Shown here: piece after piece, positions 1 to 6,452 of the stretch
How positions within the stretch are numbered: position 1 is the first letter of the stretch
Layout: every line of letters begins with the position of its first letter
Assembly (NCBI GenBank): GCA_003731675.1
Contig: RCNQ01000136.1
Location: forward strand, 1-12,250
DNA from: Bacteroidetes/Chlorobi group bacterium ChocPot_Mid
Lineage (GTDB): Bacteria; Bacteroidota; Ignavibacteria; Kapaibacteriales; UBA2268
Reading direction: 5' to 3'
Length of the DNA stretch: 12,250 bases
The notes under the pieces: generated by a model
The model's database searches: none
Told to the model about the DNA's origin: nothing
What the model saw: only the letters and a program-made list of their open reading frames with translations
Made by a program: the position numbers and the translations under genes

Positions 1-1357
1 GGTCAATTTTCTTAAATTTCAATCCTGCCTTAGCTATATCATCCTCATAAGGAGCAACATCAGGATATGATTTAGAACTTATGCTTGGATTTCGCAAAGT
101 TCCTCCTTCATTGTCAACTGAACCAAGAAGTCCATTCAATGAATGTATAGCCATAGATGTGTATCCTCCTCTGGGGCTCATTACCGGTCCAGGTCCTAAC
201 CAAACAATAGTTTTCGGTGCTGCATTACCCATTGCTTTTGCAACCCGGATAATTTGTTCTTTTGGCAATTTGGTAATCGGTTCTGCCCATTCTGCAGTCT
301 TATCCTTTAACTCTAAATTCCACCATTTAACTAATCCGCTGGTATGAATTTCTGTAAAACTGGACTCATCTACAATTTGTCCGGGAATAAATTTGTTAGT
401 TCCATCATTAAAATCACCAACAAATTCTTTACTCCATAAACCTTCGACTAATATTATATGAGCAAGGGCAGAAGCCAAAGCTCCGTCCTCTCCTGGCTGG
501 ATTGGCATCCATTCGTGTGATTTAACTGCAGATGCACTCATCCGTGGGTCAACAGTGATTACTGTTGCGTTATCAACTATTGCTCCAAATTTATTTATCA
601 TATTTGGTATTTGTCTGTTCGAGCTTAATGGGTCACAACCCCAGATAACTACACATTTTGATTTTGTAACATCGTAATCACGGTAACCCCAGAAACCTTC
701 TGTGTAATATGGACCAAATTTTTCTGCTTCTGCACATAATGAGCTGTGAGAAATCCCATTTGGAGAACCGTAGATTTTGGTTAATCCTGAATAAATATGG
801 TCGGTTGAATATGATGAATATCTCCCCCTTAAAAAGAGGAATTTATGAGACTCATTATTTGCTCTTAATTCCATCATCTTCGTTGCCAAAGTGTCCAAAG
901 CTTCATCCCATGTAATTGGGATAAAACCAGGATTTTCATTAGGTCCTTTATTAGGATTCGTCCTTTTCATCGGAACTTTAACTCTATCGGGGTCATAAAG
1001 TTCCATTATCTGCAAATGACCCTTAGGGCAAACATAACCTTGATTAGATTGTGATTGTTGATTACCCCTTACTTTAACAACTCTTCCGTTTTGTACAAAA
1101 AATTCTATAGCACACCATGTTGTACACCCCTGGCATGTAGAAGGAATCCATTTGCCCTCATAAGAAAGTGTCTTTTCATGCTTTTCAGATTTTTTCTCAA
1201 AAGCTCTTAATATAGGGGATGATAACATCATACTTGCAGCAAAACCGGCAGAAATTAATCCTGTCGTTTTGATAAAATCCCTTCGACCTGGTAAATATTT
1301 TGAATTAGTTTTGAAATTCTCAATATTTTGTTTGTTTTGATGAATTATTTGCTCCAT
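1..1357 (-). CDS. arrA: Molybdopterin oxidoreductase, ArrA-like respiratory arsenate reductase catalytic subunit (3' end outside window)
   Basis: Reading from the ATG at 1357 gives 452 open codons running off the left edge. The protein begins with a twin-arginine signal (RRDFIK, residues 25-30, then a hydrophobic segment to about 50), so it is exported folded to the periplasm. A [4Fe-4S] motif C75-X2-C78-X3-C82-X27-C110 follows. Next come RGRY (177-180) and the block H204-S-S-L-C208-A-E-A-E-K213 with Y225. C208 is the expected Mo-ligand position. In the DMSO-reductase superfamily, (R/K)GRY is reported as typical of ArrA, whereas ArxA arsenite oxidases carry GRGWG. The H/S/C/K/Y spacing also agrees with the arsenate-site residues I recall for Shewanella ArrA. 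ArrA reduces As(V) to As(III) with electrons from an FeS subunit ArrB, expected beyond base 1. AGGA lies six bases before the ATG. The three upstream genes form an X-S-R regulator. A polysulfide/thiosulfate-reductase relative (PsrA/PhsA) remains possible. The superfamily is certain; the substrate is an inference. Confidence 0.8.
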   Translation of the reverse strand, partial: MEQIIHQNKQNIENFKTNSKYLPGRRDFIKTTGLISAGFAASMMLSSPILRAFEKKSEKHEKTLSYEGKWIPSTCQGCTTWCAIEFFVQNGRVVKVRGNQQSQSNQGYVCPKGHLQIMELYDPDRVKVPMKRTNPNKGPNENPGFIPITWDEALDTLATKMMELRANNESHKFLFLRGRYSSYSTDHIYSGLTKIYGSPNGISHSSLCAEAEKFGPYYTEGFWGYRDYDVTKSKCVVIWGCDPLSSNRQIPNMINKFGAIVDNATVITVDPRMSASAVKSHEWMPIQPGEDGALASALAHIILVEGLWSKEFVGDFNDGTNKFIPGQIVDESSFTEIHTSGLVKWWNLELKDKTAEWAEPITKLPKEQIIRVAKAMGNAAPKTIVWLGPGPVMSPRGGYTSMAIHSLNGLLGSVDNEGGTLRNPSISSKSYPDVAPYEDDIAKAGLKFKKID

Positions 1358-1424
1358 AGCTAATCCTATTTTTTATTAAAAAATTTATTTTATTTATTTA
1401 TCATTTTTTTATTGATGAAATTGC

Positions 1425-1442
1425 ATTTTTAAAATCTCTGCT
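1425..1442. repeat. 18-bp exact direct repeat shared with the arrR 3' coding region
   Basis: The 18 bases attttaaaatctctgct, preceded by one more t in the T run, occur identically at 1425-1442 in the arrA leader and at 1788-1805 inside arrR. In arrR the segment encodes AAEILKI of the Fis-type helix-turn-helix. In the leader the same frame reads VAEILKM and then stops. This may be the remnant of a partial duplication or a chance match in AT-rich DNA. No function is apparent. Confidence 0.45.
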
Positions 1443-1585
1443 ACCCTTATCTAATCCCTAAGCAATATCAAGTATTTTTTCGCATCAAACAATAATATTA
1501 ATACCTAAAATCATAAATAGTAGCTCAGTTGTTCTAAAATCATTATATTTATCTTATTAATTAACATTTAATTTGAATTAGGTAT

Positions 1586-1601
1586 TACAAATGTAATGCC
1601 A
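1586..1601 (-). promoter_or_regulatory. Candidate sigma-54 promoter for arrA
   Basis: On the minus strand the bases read TGGCA (1601-1597), six bases, then TTGTA (1590-1586). The sigma-54 consensus is TGGCAC-N5-TTGCW, with GG and GC 10 bases apart. Only the -12 C departs, giving GT instead of GC. The start would fall near 1576. The next gene upstream encodes a sigma-54 activator, which raises the prior. The site overlaps a perfect 6-2-6 inverted repeat (ATTACA-N2-TGTAAT, 1584-1597), so a repressor or FNR-type operator is an alternative reading. Confidence 0.5.
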
Positions 1602-1684
1602 TTAATTTGATTATCGCATAACTCATTGTAATACAAACATATAGGAATAATGAATAAAAGTACATGAAGACAAAAATAAGCGGA

Positions 1685-1706
1685 TTTACGTAAAAATTAA
1701 CGTTAA
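1685..1706. promoter_or_regulatory. Paired palindromes, candidate upstream activator site for ArrR
   Basis: Two perfect 10-bp palindromes sit two bases apart: tttacgtaaa (1685-1694) and ttaacgttaa (1697-1706). Both are centred on CG in an AT-rich setting. They lie about 110-130 bases upstream of the predicted sigma-54 start site, the usual distance for NtrC-type activators that act through DNA looping. Binding by ArrR is inferred from position and symmetry only. Confidence 0.4.
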
Positions 1707-1741
1707 AACGCTAATAATTTTAAATATTTATCATTTATCAT

Positions 1742-3091
1742 TTATAACCCGTACTTTTCTAATTTTGTCCTGAGTGTGGAATATGGTATTTTTAAAATCT
1801 CTGCTGCTTTTGATTTATTACCTGCTGTCTTAGCTAATGTAGTCGTCAGGATATTCTTCTCAACTTCATTCAAATATCCATCTAAAGAAAGTGATTCCTG
1901 AAAATCTGGTAGAGCATGATTATTGAAATTCATTATCTCCTGTGGTAAATGTGAAACCTTGATTTCAGTCCCTGAAGATAAAATCACTAACCTCTCAACC
2001 AAATGCTTTAATTCTCTAATATTACCGGGCCAATTATATTGCTCTAATATTTCAAATACGCCATCCTGAATCCGAAAATTATTCAGATTCACTAATTTTT
2101 TGAGAAAAAACCAAAATAACTCTTTTATATCAATCTTATGTTCTCTCAAAGGACTTATTTTTATCGGAAAAACATTGAGTCTGTAATATAAATCTTCTCT
2201 GAATTTACCTTCCTCAACAAGTTTACGTAAGTCTTTTTTAGTAGCTGCTATTATTCTGACATTTACTTTTATTGTTTTTTCACCACCAACCTTTTCGAAC
2301 TCATTCTCTTCCAAAACTCTTAATAACTTAACTTGGAGCTCAAATGGAATATCATCAATATCATCTAAAAAAAGAGTACCATTGTTAGCTAATTCAAATC
2401 TGCCTTTTTTGTCTTTTACAGCACCTGTAAATGCACCTTTATCATGTCCAAAAAGTTCACTCTCAAATATTTCTTTAGATAAAATGGCACAACTTAGTTT
2501 AATCAGAGGTTTATCTCTGCGATTTGATGAATAATGAATAACATTCGAAACAAGTTCTTTCCCTATACCGGTTTCTCCCTGAATTAATATAGTTGTATCA
2601 GAGCTTGAAACCATTTTTATTGCTTCTTTCAGATTTTGTGTTTCTATACTTGAACCGATGATATTATCTAAATTGTAATTTTCAGATGACTGCTCTATTA
2701 TTCGTTGATAATCATACTTTAAAGAGATAATCCCAGAAATTTGCTTTATAATTATCTTTATTTCTTCGATGTTAAGTGGTTTGCTTATGTAATCGTAAGC
2801 ACCTGATTTTACTGCTTCTACAGCAGTATTGACAGAGCTAAAACCTGTCATCATAACTACAAAAGTATTGGGACTAATTTTTTTTATTTCCTTTAAAAAA
2901 TCAATACCATTCAATTCAGGCATCCTTATATCAGAAAAAATTAAATCCGGATTTAGCTTTGTCAAATCAATCAGAGCTTCTAAAGGATTCCCATAATCAT
3001 AGACAATAAATCCAAGGTCTTTCAAATCATCAGACAAAGATATCCTTACACTGCTTTCATCATCAACAACAAATATTTTAATTTGGTCCAT
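1742..3091 (-). CDS. arrR: NtrC-family sigma-54-dependent response regulator (ArrR/AioR-like)
   Basis: The 449-residue protein has the standard three-part layout. The receiver domain (about 1-120) has acidic residues D10-D11, phospho-acceptor D54, T82 and K104. The AAA+ domain (about 140-370) has Walker A GETGIGKE (172-179), the sigma-54 contact loop GAFTGA (219-224), a Walker B strand ending LFLDD (240-244) and an arginine-finger segment (FREDLYYRLNVFP). A C-terminal Fis-type helix-turn-helix (about 400-449) includes AGNKSKAAEIL. It should bind upstream sites and drive ATP-dependent open-complex formation by sigma-54 polymerase. The Walker B pair is D243-D244, not the usual D-E, a conservative but unusual change at the ATPase glutamate. 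The gene starts 11 bases after the kinase stop and lacks a clear Shine-Dalgarno sequence. Its likely target is the molybdoenzyme downstream. The class is certain; the specific role comes from context. Confidence 0.9.
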   Translation of the reverse strand: MDQIKIFVVDDESSVRISLSDDLKDLGFIVYDYGNPLEALIDLTKLNPDLIFSDIRMPELNGIDFLKEIKKISPNTFVVMMTGFSSVNTAVEAVKSGAYDYISKPLNIEEIKIIIKQISGIISLKYDYQRIIEQSSENYNLDNIIGSSIETQNLKEAIKMVSSSDTTILIQGETGIGKELVSNVIHYSSNRRDKPLIKLSCAILSKEIFESELFGHDKGAFTGAVKDKKGRFELANNGTLFLDDIDDIPFELQVKLLRVLEENEFEKVGGEKTIKVNVRIIAATKKDLRKLVEEGKFREDLYYRLNVFPIKISPLREHKIDIKELFWFFLKKLVNLNNFRIQDGVFEILEQYNWPGNIRELKHLVERLVILSSGTEIKVSHLPQEIMNFNNHALPDFQESLSLDGYLNEVEKNILTTTLAKTAGNKSKAAEILKIPYSTLRTKLEKYGL

Positions 3092-3102
3092 ATTATTATC
3101 AA

Positions 3103-4590
3103 TTAATTTTTAATACTTAATATTACTTTAGTCCATTGCAAATACTCGGATTCCACAAACATATCCCACCCATGGTCTTTAATTATATTATAGCTGATAT
3201 ACCCCCCCAAACCTGTCCCCTTCCCAACATCTTTAGTAGTAAAAAACGGGTCAAATATCTTATTAAGATTTTCTTTTCGTATCCCTATACCATTATCTTT
3301 AATAGTAATCTCAACAATTGAATTCTTATTTTTAACAGAAATTTCAATCCTGCCAATTAGTTTGTCATCAATCCTGAATTTTTCTTCAATGCCATCAAAC
3401 GCATTCTTTAAAAGATTAAAAAACACTTGTTCCATCTGGTTTTTATTGCATTCCAGATAAAGAACATCATAGTTTTTATTAAAAACAATCTCAATAGGAT
3501 TAAAAGTTTTCCTGTAACTTATCAAATTAATTGTATCATCTATAATTTTTATTATATCGAAATGCTCTTTTTTTGAGTGGGTTATCCTCGAAAAGTCCAA
3601 TAGCCCAGCAATAACATTCTGAATTTTATTAGATGCTTCTTCCATGATTCTAATGTATCGAATATTTTGCTCCACATTGTCAGGATGTTCAGCAATTCTT
3701 CTTATACAACTTTGTAAACCTGACAAAGGATTATTAACTTCATGCGCTATTCCAGACACCAGAGTACCAATCGAAGCCAATTTTTCAGCTTGAATCATTG
3801 CATTCTGAGTTATCATCAATTGCTGATATGTTGATTCGAGCCGACGAATCATATCGTTAAATTTATATGCTAAATCATCAATTTCATCTTCTATTTTTAA
3901 TTTTAACAAAAAGCTGTTTTTTCCTTCATTAATACTTTTCATTGCAATTTTATTCAAATTATTAATATCAATGATTTCGGTCGCTTGTTTAATTTCTTTA
4001 ATTGGTTTAGAAATTATATATGAAAAAATGAAAGCACCGAAAAAACCTAATAGTGTAAAAATGAAAAAAATAATTATAAAAGAGATTAAAGTAAACTTCA
4101 TATCATACCAGGTTTTTGCATGATTTATTCCTATTCTGACAAATCCGACTTTCCCATCCAACACTGGTATCAAAATATCCTTAATGTCTTTTGATTGAAA
4201 GTTCTCAGCTATGATGCTAACAACAGATATTGAATCTCCGGGATTGTAATTGTTTGCATTAATTAGATTTTTAGGAAATCCATCTTGGAAAGTATGTGCT
4301 AAAACTTGATTATTTTTATCTAAAATAAAACAGTAAACAATCACTGAATCACTTTTTTTTGTATCTTCGGTCAAACTCTGAAGCGAAGCAATATCCTTAT
4401 ACAATATGAATTGTGATGATTGGTTTGCTAAATTTTTCCCTATATAAATAATTCTCTTGGATATCTCATTGTCAATTGTTTCAAACACTTTGTCCCATAC
4501 TAAGATAATATTCAGTAAACCAAAAAGTGATACAGTCAATATAATTGCTATTAAAAATTTCCAAAAAATAGGTAAATATAATCTCTTCAT
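3103..4590 (-). CDS. arrS: Membrane sensor histidine kinase (ArrS/AioS-like)
   Basis: The 495-residue kinase has a transmembrane segment at about 8-31 and a periplasmic domain of about 135 residues ending in the Cache-like stretch IPVLDGKVGFVRIGI (141-155). A second transmembrane segment follows at about 166-193, then a HAMP linker and a coiled region to about 265. The dimerisation domain carries the phospho-acceptor H283 in the motif IAHEVNNPLSG. The ATP-binding domain shows the N box (NLLKNAFD, 392-399), DNGIGI (432-437), FFTTK (449-453) and GTGLGG (458-463). It has no attached receiver domain, so it should pass phosphate to the regulator encoded 11 bases downstream. Its ATG overlaps the stop of the upstream lipoprotein gene in ATGA, which implies coupled translation and a shared signalling unit. 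The ligand-bound lipoprotein probably docks on the periplasmic domain. The name is given by context. Confidence 0.88.
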   Translation of the reverse strand: MKRLYLPIFWKFLIAIILTVSLFGLLNIILVWDKVFETIDNEISKRIIYIGKNLANQSSQFILYKDIASLQSLTEDTKKSDSVIVYCFILDKNNQVLAHTFQDGFPKNLINANNYNPGDSISVVSIIAENFQSKDIKDILIPVLDGKVGFVRIGINHAKTWYDMKFTLISFIIIFFIFTLLGFFGAFIFSYIISKPIKEIKQATEIIDINNLNKIAMKSINEGKNSFLLKLKIEDEIDDLAYKFNDMIRRLESTYQQLMITQNAMIQAEKLASIGTLVSGIAHEVNNPLSGLQSCIRRIAEHPDNVEQNIRYIRIMEEASNKIQNVIAGLLDFSRITHSKKEHFDIIKIIDDTINLISYRKTFNPIEIVFNKNYDVLYLECNKNQMEQVFFNLLKNAFDGIEEKFRIDDKLIGRIEISVKNKNSIVEITIKDNGIGIRKENLNKIFDPFFTTKDVGKGTGLGGYISYNIIKDHGWDMFVESEYLQWTKVILSIKN

Positions 4591-5501
4591 TTATTAACGA
4601 TATTGCGTATGTTTCTAATTGTTTTATAACTTGAATCATATCCGACTACAAACCTGTCTATCATCAATTTTGATAAAATAGCAGCACCTTCTTTGTCATC
4701 AGCCATCTGTAAAATTGAGTTTCTGATTTTTTCTAACTTCTTCTTCTTGTCAGTTCTTGAAACAATCGGTGGTATAGCATACTTCTCAGATTTTTCAATT
4801 ATTTTTATATTCGATATTTCTTCCGGATTGTGAGATTGAATGTAATTATATATTAAACCATCAACTGTTGCACCATCAACAATACCATTGTTTACTAATC
4901 GAATTGAATTGTCATGTGCATTAGAATAAACAATACTTGAAAAGAAATGTTTATCAATATAACCTATTTCCATTAATCTCTTTTGGGAATATAATCTTCC
5001 TGAATTAGATAATAAATCAGTATAAGCAAAAGATTTCCCTTTGAAATCTTCAAAACAGTTAATCTTGCTCTTCTTATTTGCTATGATGTATGCCTGATAT
5101 GTTGATGAACCATTCATAACAGGTACTGCAATGATATCTATTTTACACTTAGATGAAAGTTCAACATAGGCTCCAGAGCAAATAAAAGCAAAATCTATTT
5201 CTCCTGACTCTATAAGTGCATTAACTTCCTGATATGTTTTTCGTTGCTCTAAAAAAATCTTGCAATTATTTTTTTTTGATAAATATTCCAGTAATTCCTG
5301 ATAATATACGAATGTGCGTTTTGGAGAAATCATAGCTGAAATAGCAACCTTAAACGTATTTGCAGAATCTTGGTTTATTCGATAATTAGTAATATCTTTT
5401 TGAGAAAAGTCAATAGTAACCTTGTTATCCTTATGCTCTTTGCAACCGGAAAAGATTAAAATACTGAAACTTAATACAATTGATAAACAAAAATGTAACA
5501 T
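4587..5501 (-). CDS. arrX: PhnD-family periplasmic binding lipoprotein (ArrX/AioX-like sensor partner)
   Basis: This 304-residue protein starts with a short lipoprotein signal peptide ending at the lipobox FSGC (C20), so it is likely anchored facing the periplasm. The body matches the PhnD/transferrin-like oxyanion-binding fold: AISAMISPKRTFVYYQELLEY (53-73, shown in part), QRKTYQEVNALIESGEIDFAF (86-106, shown in part), then C108-S-G-A-Y. The family includes ABC-transporter phosphonate binders and also stand-alone sensors such as AioX, where a cysteine in the equivalent segment is reported to bind arsenite. No transporter genes adjoin it, and it overlaps the kinase gene by 4 bases, which favours a sensing role. 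A TAA lies in frame four codons upstream of the ATG, so this start is fixed. The ligand could be arsenite, arsenate or another oxyanion. Confidence 0.82.
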   Translation of the reverse strand: MLHFCLSIVLSFSILIFSGCKEHKDNKVTIDFSQKDITNYRINQDSANTFKVAISAMISPKRTFVYYQELLEYLSKKNNCKIFLEQRKTYQEVNALIESGEIDFAFICSGAYVELSSKCKIDIIAVPVMNGSSTYQAYIIANKKSKINCFEDFKGKSFAYTDLLSNSGRLYSQKRLMEIGYIDKHFFSSIVYSNAHDNSIRLVNNGIVDGATVDGLIYNYIQSHNPEEISNIKIIEKSEKYAIPPIVSRTDKKKKLEKIRNSILQMADDKEGAAILSKLMIDRFVVGYDSSYKTIRNIRNIVNK

Positions 5502-5536
5502 AAAATTGCTTTAATGTAAACAAAATACAAAAATAA

Positions 5537-5565
5537 CAAATTTAGATTAATTATTTTATCTCAAA
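5537..5565 (-). promoter_or_regulatory. Weak candidate promoter for arrXSR
   Basis: On the minus strand TTTG (5565-5562) is followed after 17 bases by TAAATTTG (5544-5537), which fits the Bacteroidota -7 form TAnnTTTG. The spacer is shorter than the usual 19-21. A second TAnnTTTG box (TATTTTTG, 5535-5528) lies just downstream without a matched -33. Transcription would start some 25-30 bases before the arrX ATG. Confidence 0.3.
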
Positions 5566-5851
5566 GTCCAGACTTGTAAAATATATTTATATTGAACCTT
5601 CCCAAATTTTTTCCCAATTACATCAATCAACTAAGAAAGCTTGAAAACTAATCTAAATTTCGATGAGCATTAATTCACTATTTTAGTTCTTTTTGCTATC
5701 AAACTATATACTTTGAATTAATTTAATGAGTTTTCAAATTGAATAAAATAAATAATAAAATTCGGTATTAATTAAAATTAGTTATTTAAAATAATATTCC
5801 ATTAAAATGTTTTTTAGTATATTTTATATTGCTGAAAATCTGAAACATAAA
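5566..5851. other. Divergent AT-rich spacer with no recognisable gene
   Basis: This stretch separates the divergent arrX and Moco operons. It is very AT-rich with many stop codons in all frames. I see no open frame with sensible composition, no RNA gene and no clear repeat beyond two short copies of a CCCAA-type motif near 5600. Confidence 0.6.
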
Positions 5852-5883
5852 TTTGTTTATGTTGATTAATATTTATATTTTTG
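5852..5883 (+). promoter_or_regulatory. Bacteroidota-type promoter of the Moco operon
   Basis: TTTG (5852-5855), a 20-base spacer, then TATTTTTG (5876-5883) match the primary-sigma consensus of Bacteroidota, TTTG-N19-21-TAnnTTTG, exactly. The start should be near 5890, about 25 bases before the folded leader. It is the best sequence evidence here for the host group. Confidence 0.6.
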
Positions 5884-5914
5884 CAAATTATAATTTTATA
5901 TAGATAAGAAAAAA

Positions 5915-6008
5915 TTCTCCGAGTTATTTTTCCTAAGTCTATGATAAGGAAAATAACCGATAGGGTATAACTGGAAACGATTATTACCTGCCGATTTGCA
6001 AAGGAGAA
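5915..6008 (+). ncRNA. Structured 5' leader, candidate riboswitch of the Moco operon
   Basis: About 95 nt can fold into a three-way junction. P1 is TTCTCC (5915-5920) with GGAGAA (6003-6008). P2 is GTTATTTT(T)CCT (5923-5934) with AGGAAAATAAC (5947-5957). P3 is GGTATAA (5964-5970) with TTA-T-TACC (5981-5988), closing the loop CTGGAAACGA. A single-stranded tail CTGCCGATTTGCAAA precedes the P1 3' strand. An intrinsic terminator follows 32 bases later, ahead of the first gene. Bases 5958-5965 (CGAT-A-GGG) can instead pair with the terminator 5' arm CCCATCG (6041-6047). That pairing would break P3 and prevent termination. The P3 loop resembles the CUGGAAAGG loop I recall from the E. coli moaA (Moco) leader, but the rest does not clearly match, and I cannot assign a known class. 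The ligand is unknown; Moco is the natural guess from the genes. Confidence 0.55.
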
Positions 6009-6019
6009 CATAAGCTGAG

Positions 6020-6039
6020 TATATATTTTAAAATATATA
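6020..6039. repeat. 20-bp perfect AT palindrome
   Basis: The sequence tatatatttt is followed directly by its reverse complement aaaatatata, between the folded leader and the terminator hairpin. In RNA it could form a weak hairpin that stacks on the terminator or acts as a spacer in the switch. In DNA it could be an operator. No further evidence is visible. Confidence 0.4.
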
Positions 6040-6040
6040 A

Positions 6041-6067
6041 CCCATCGAATGTTCGATGGGTTTTTTT
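6041..6067 (+). terminator. Intrinsic terminator in the Moco operon leader
   Basis: CCCATCGA (6041-6048) and TCGATGGG (6053-6060) form a perfect 8-bp stem with an ATGT loop, followed by seven T. It lies downstream of the promoter and leader and 27 bases before the first start codon. It therefore acts as an attenuator rather than ending an upstream gene: the upstream operon runs the other way. Confidence 0.85.
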
Positions 6068-6093
6068 ATTAATAATTATTTGAGGAATTTTTT

Positions 6094-6417
6094 ATGTCAG
6101 AAAAACCAAAACGATATCAGAAGTTTTTAACTAATTTTCCTGATGCATCGAAAGCATACGAATCTTTGAATGATGCTATTCATAAGAGCGGACCCTTAGA
6201 TGAGAAAACCAGAGCATTGATAAAACTAGCAATTTCAACCGGTGCAAAACTTGAAGGAGCTGTTCATTCACATACACGGAAAGCTCTCAAAGCTGGATGT
6301 ACTCCTGAGGAAATCATCCATACTGTTTTAATGGCTCTTCCCACATTAGGATTACCGTCCACGATGGCTGCTTGGAGTTGGGTAGATGATGTAATGGAAG
6401 TCAAAAATGAAAAATGA
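6094..6417 (+). CDS. Carboxymuconolactone decarboxylase/AhpD-fold protein lacking redox cysteines
   Basis: This 107-residue protein has the helical CMD/AhpD core, seen in ExxGAVHSHTRKALKAG (about 51-68) followed by TPEEIIHTVLMALPTLG (70-86). AhpD peroxidases carry C-x-x-C before the conserved histidine. Here the aligned positions are L53 and A56, while H60 is kept. The only cysteine is C69, so thiol peroxidase chemistry is unlikely. GAGG-type Shine-Dalgarno bases lie nine before the ATG, just after the leader terminator. It is the first gene of the Moco operon, 35 bases before moaA. Its place suggests a link to Mo cofactor or molybdoenzyme metabolism, but I do not know its reaction. Fold assignment is good; function is open. 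Confidence 0.8.
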   Translation: MSEKPKRYQKFLTNFPDASKAYESLNDAIHKSGPLDEKTRALIKLAISTGAKLEGAVHSHTRKALKAGCTPEEIIHTVLMALPTLGLPSTMAAWSWVDDVMEVKNEK

Positions 6418-6452
6418 TGAGTGTGTTATCTTTTATTTATTGCTTATAGGGA

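Larger units (their letters stand above)
1358..1741. other. Regulatory intergenic region between arrR and arrA
   Basis: This 384-base AT-rich gap contains no convincing gene. On the minus strand, reading toward arrA, it holds two adjacent palindromes (1685-1706), a smaller 5-1-5 inverted repeat ttgtaatacaa (1626-1636), a sigma-54-like promoter (1586-1601) and a leader of about 217 nt before the arrA ATG. The leader includes a copy of 18 bases from the end of arrR (1425-1442). No intrinsic terminator is visible after arrR, so some read-through from the regulator genes into arrA is possible. Confidence 0.7.

Noticed and set aside
81..347. Plus-strand open frame of 88 codons
   Set aside because: It lies antisense to the molybdoenzyme, whose minus-strand reading frame is clearly coding with recognisable motifs.
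1..1357. Assignment as ArxA arsenite oxidase or as a formate/nitrate-type enzyme
   Set aside because: The ArxA GRGWG motif is replaced by RGRY. The Mo ligand position is Cys in an H-S-S-L-C block, without the selenocysteine/cysteine pattern of formate dehydrogenases or the Asp of nitrate reductases. PsrA/PhsA affinity cannot be fully excluded.
5915..6008. Known riboswitch classes (TPP, cobalamin, SAM-I, FMN, glycine, preQ1, c-di-GMP, THF, fluoride) and hammerhead ribozyme
   Set aside because: The diagnostic core sequences of these classes are not present in the leader. Only a loop similar to one in the Moco leader was seen, which is not enough to name the class.
5814..6011. Minus-strand open frame of 65 codons
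   Set aside because: It overlaps the promoter and folded leader of the Moco operon. The palindromic stems explain the open frame, and there is no start-site context or family match.
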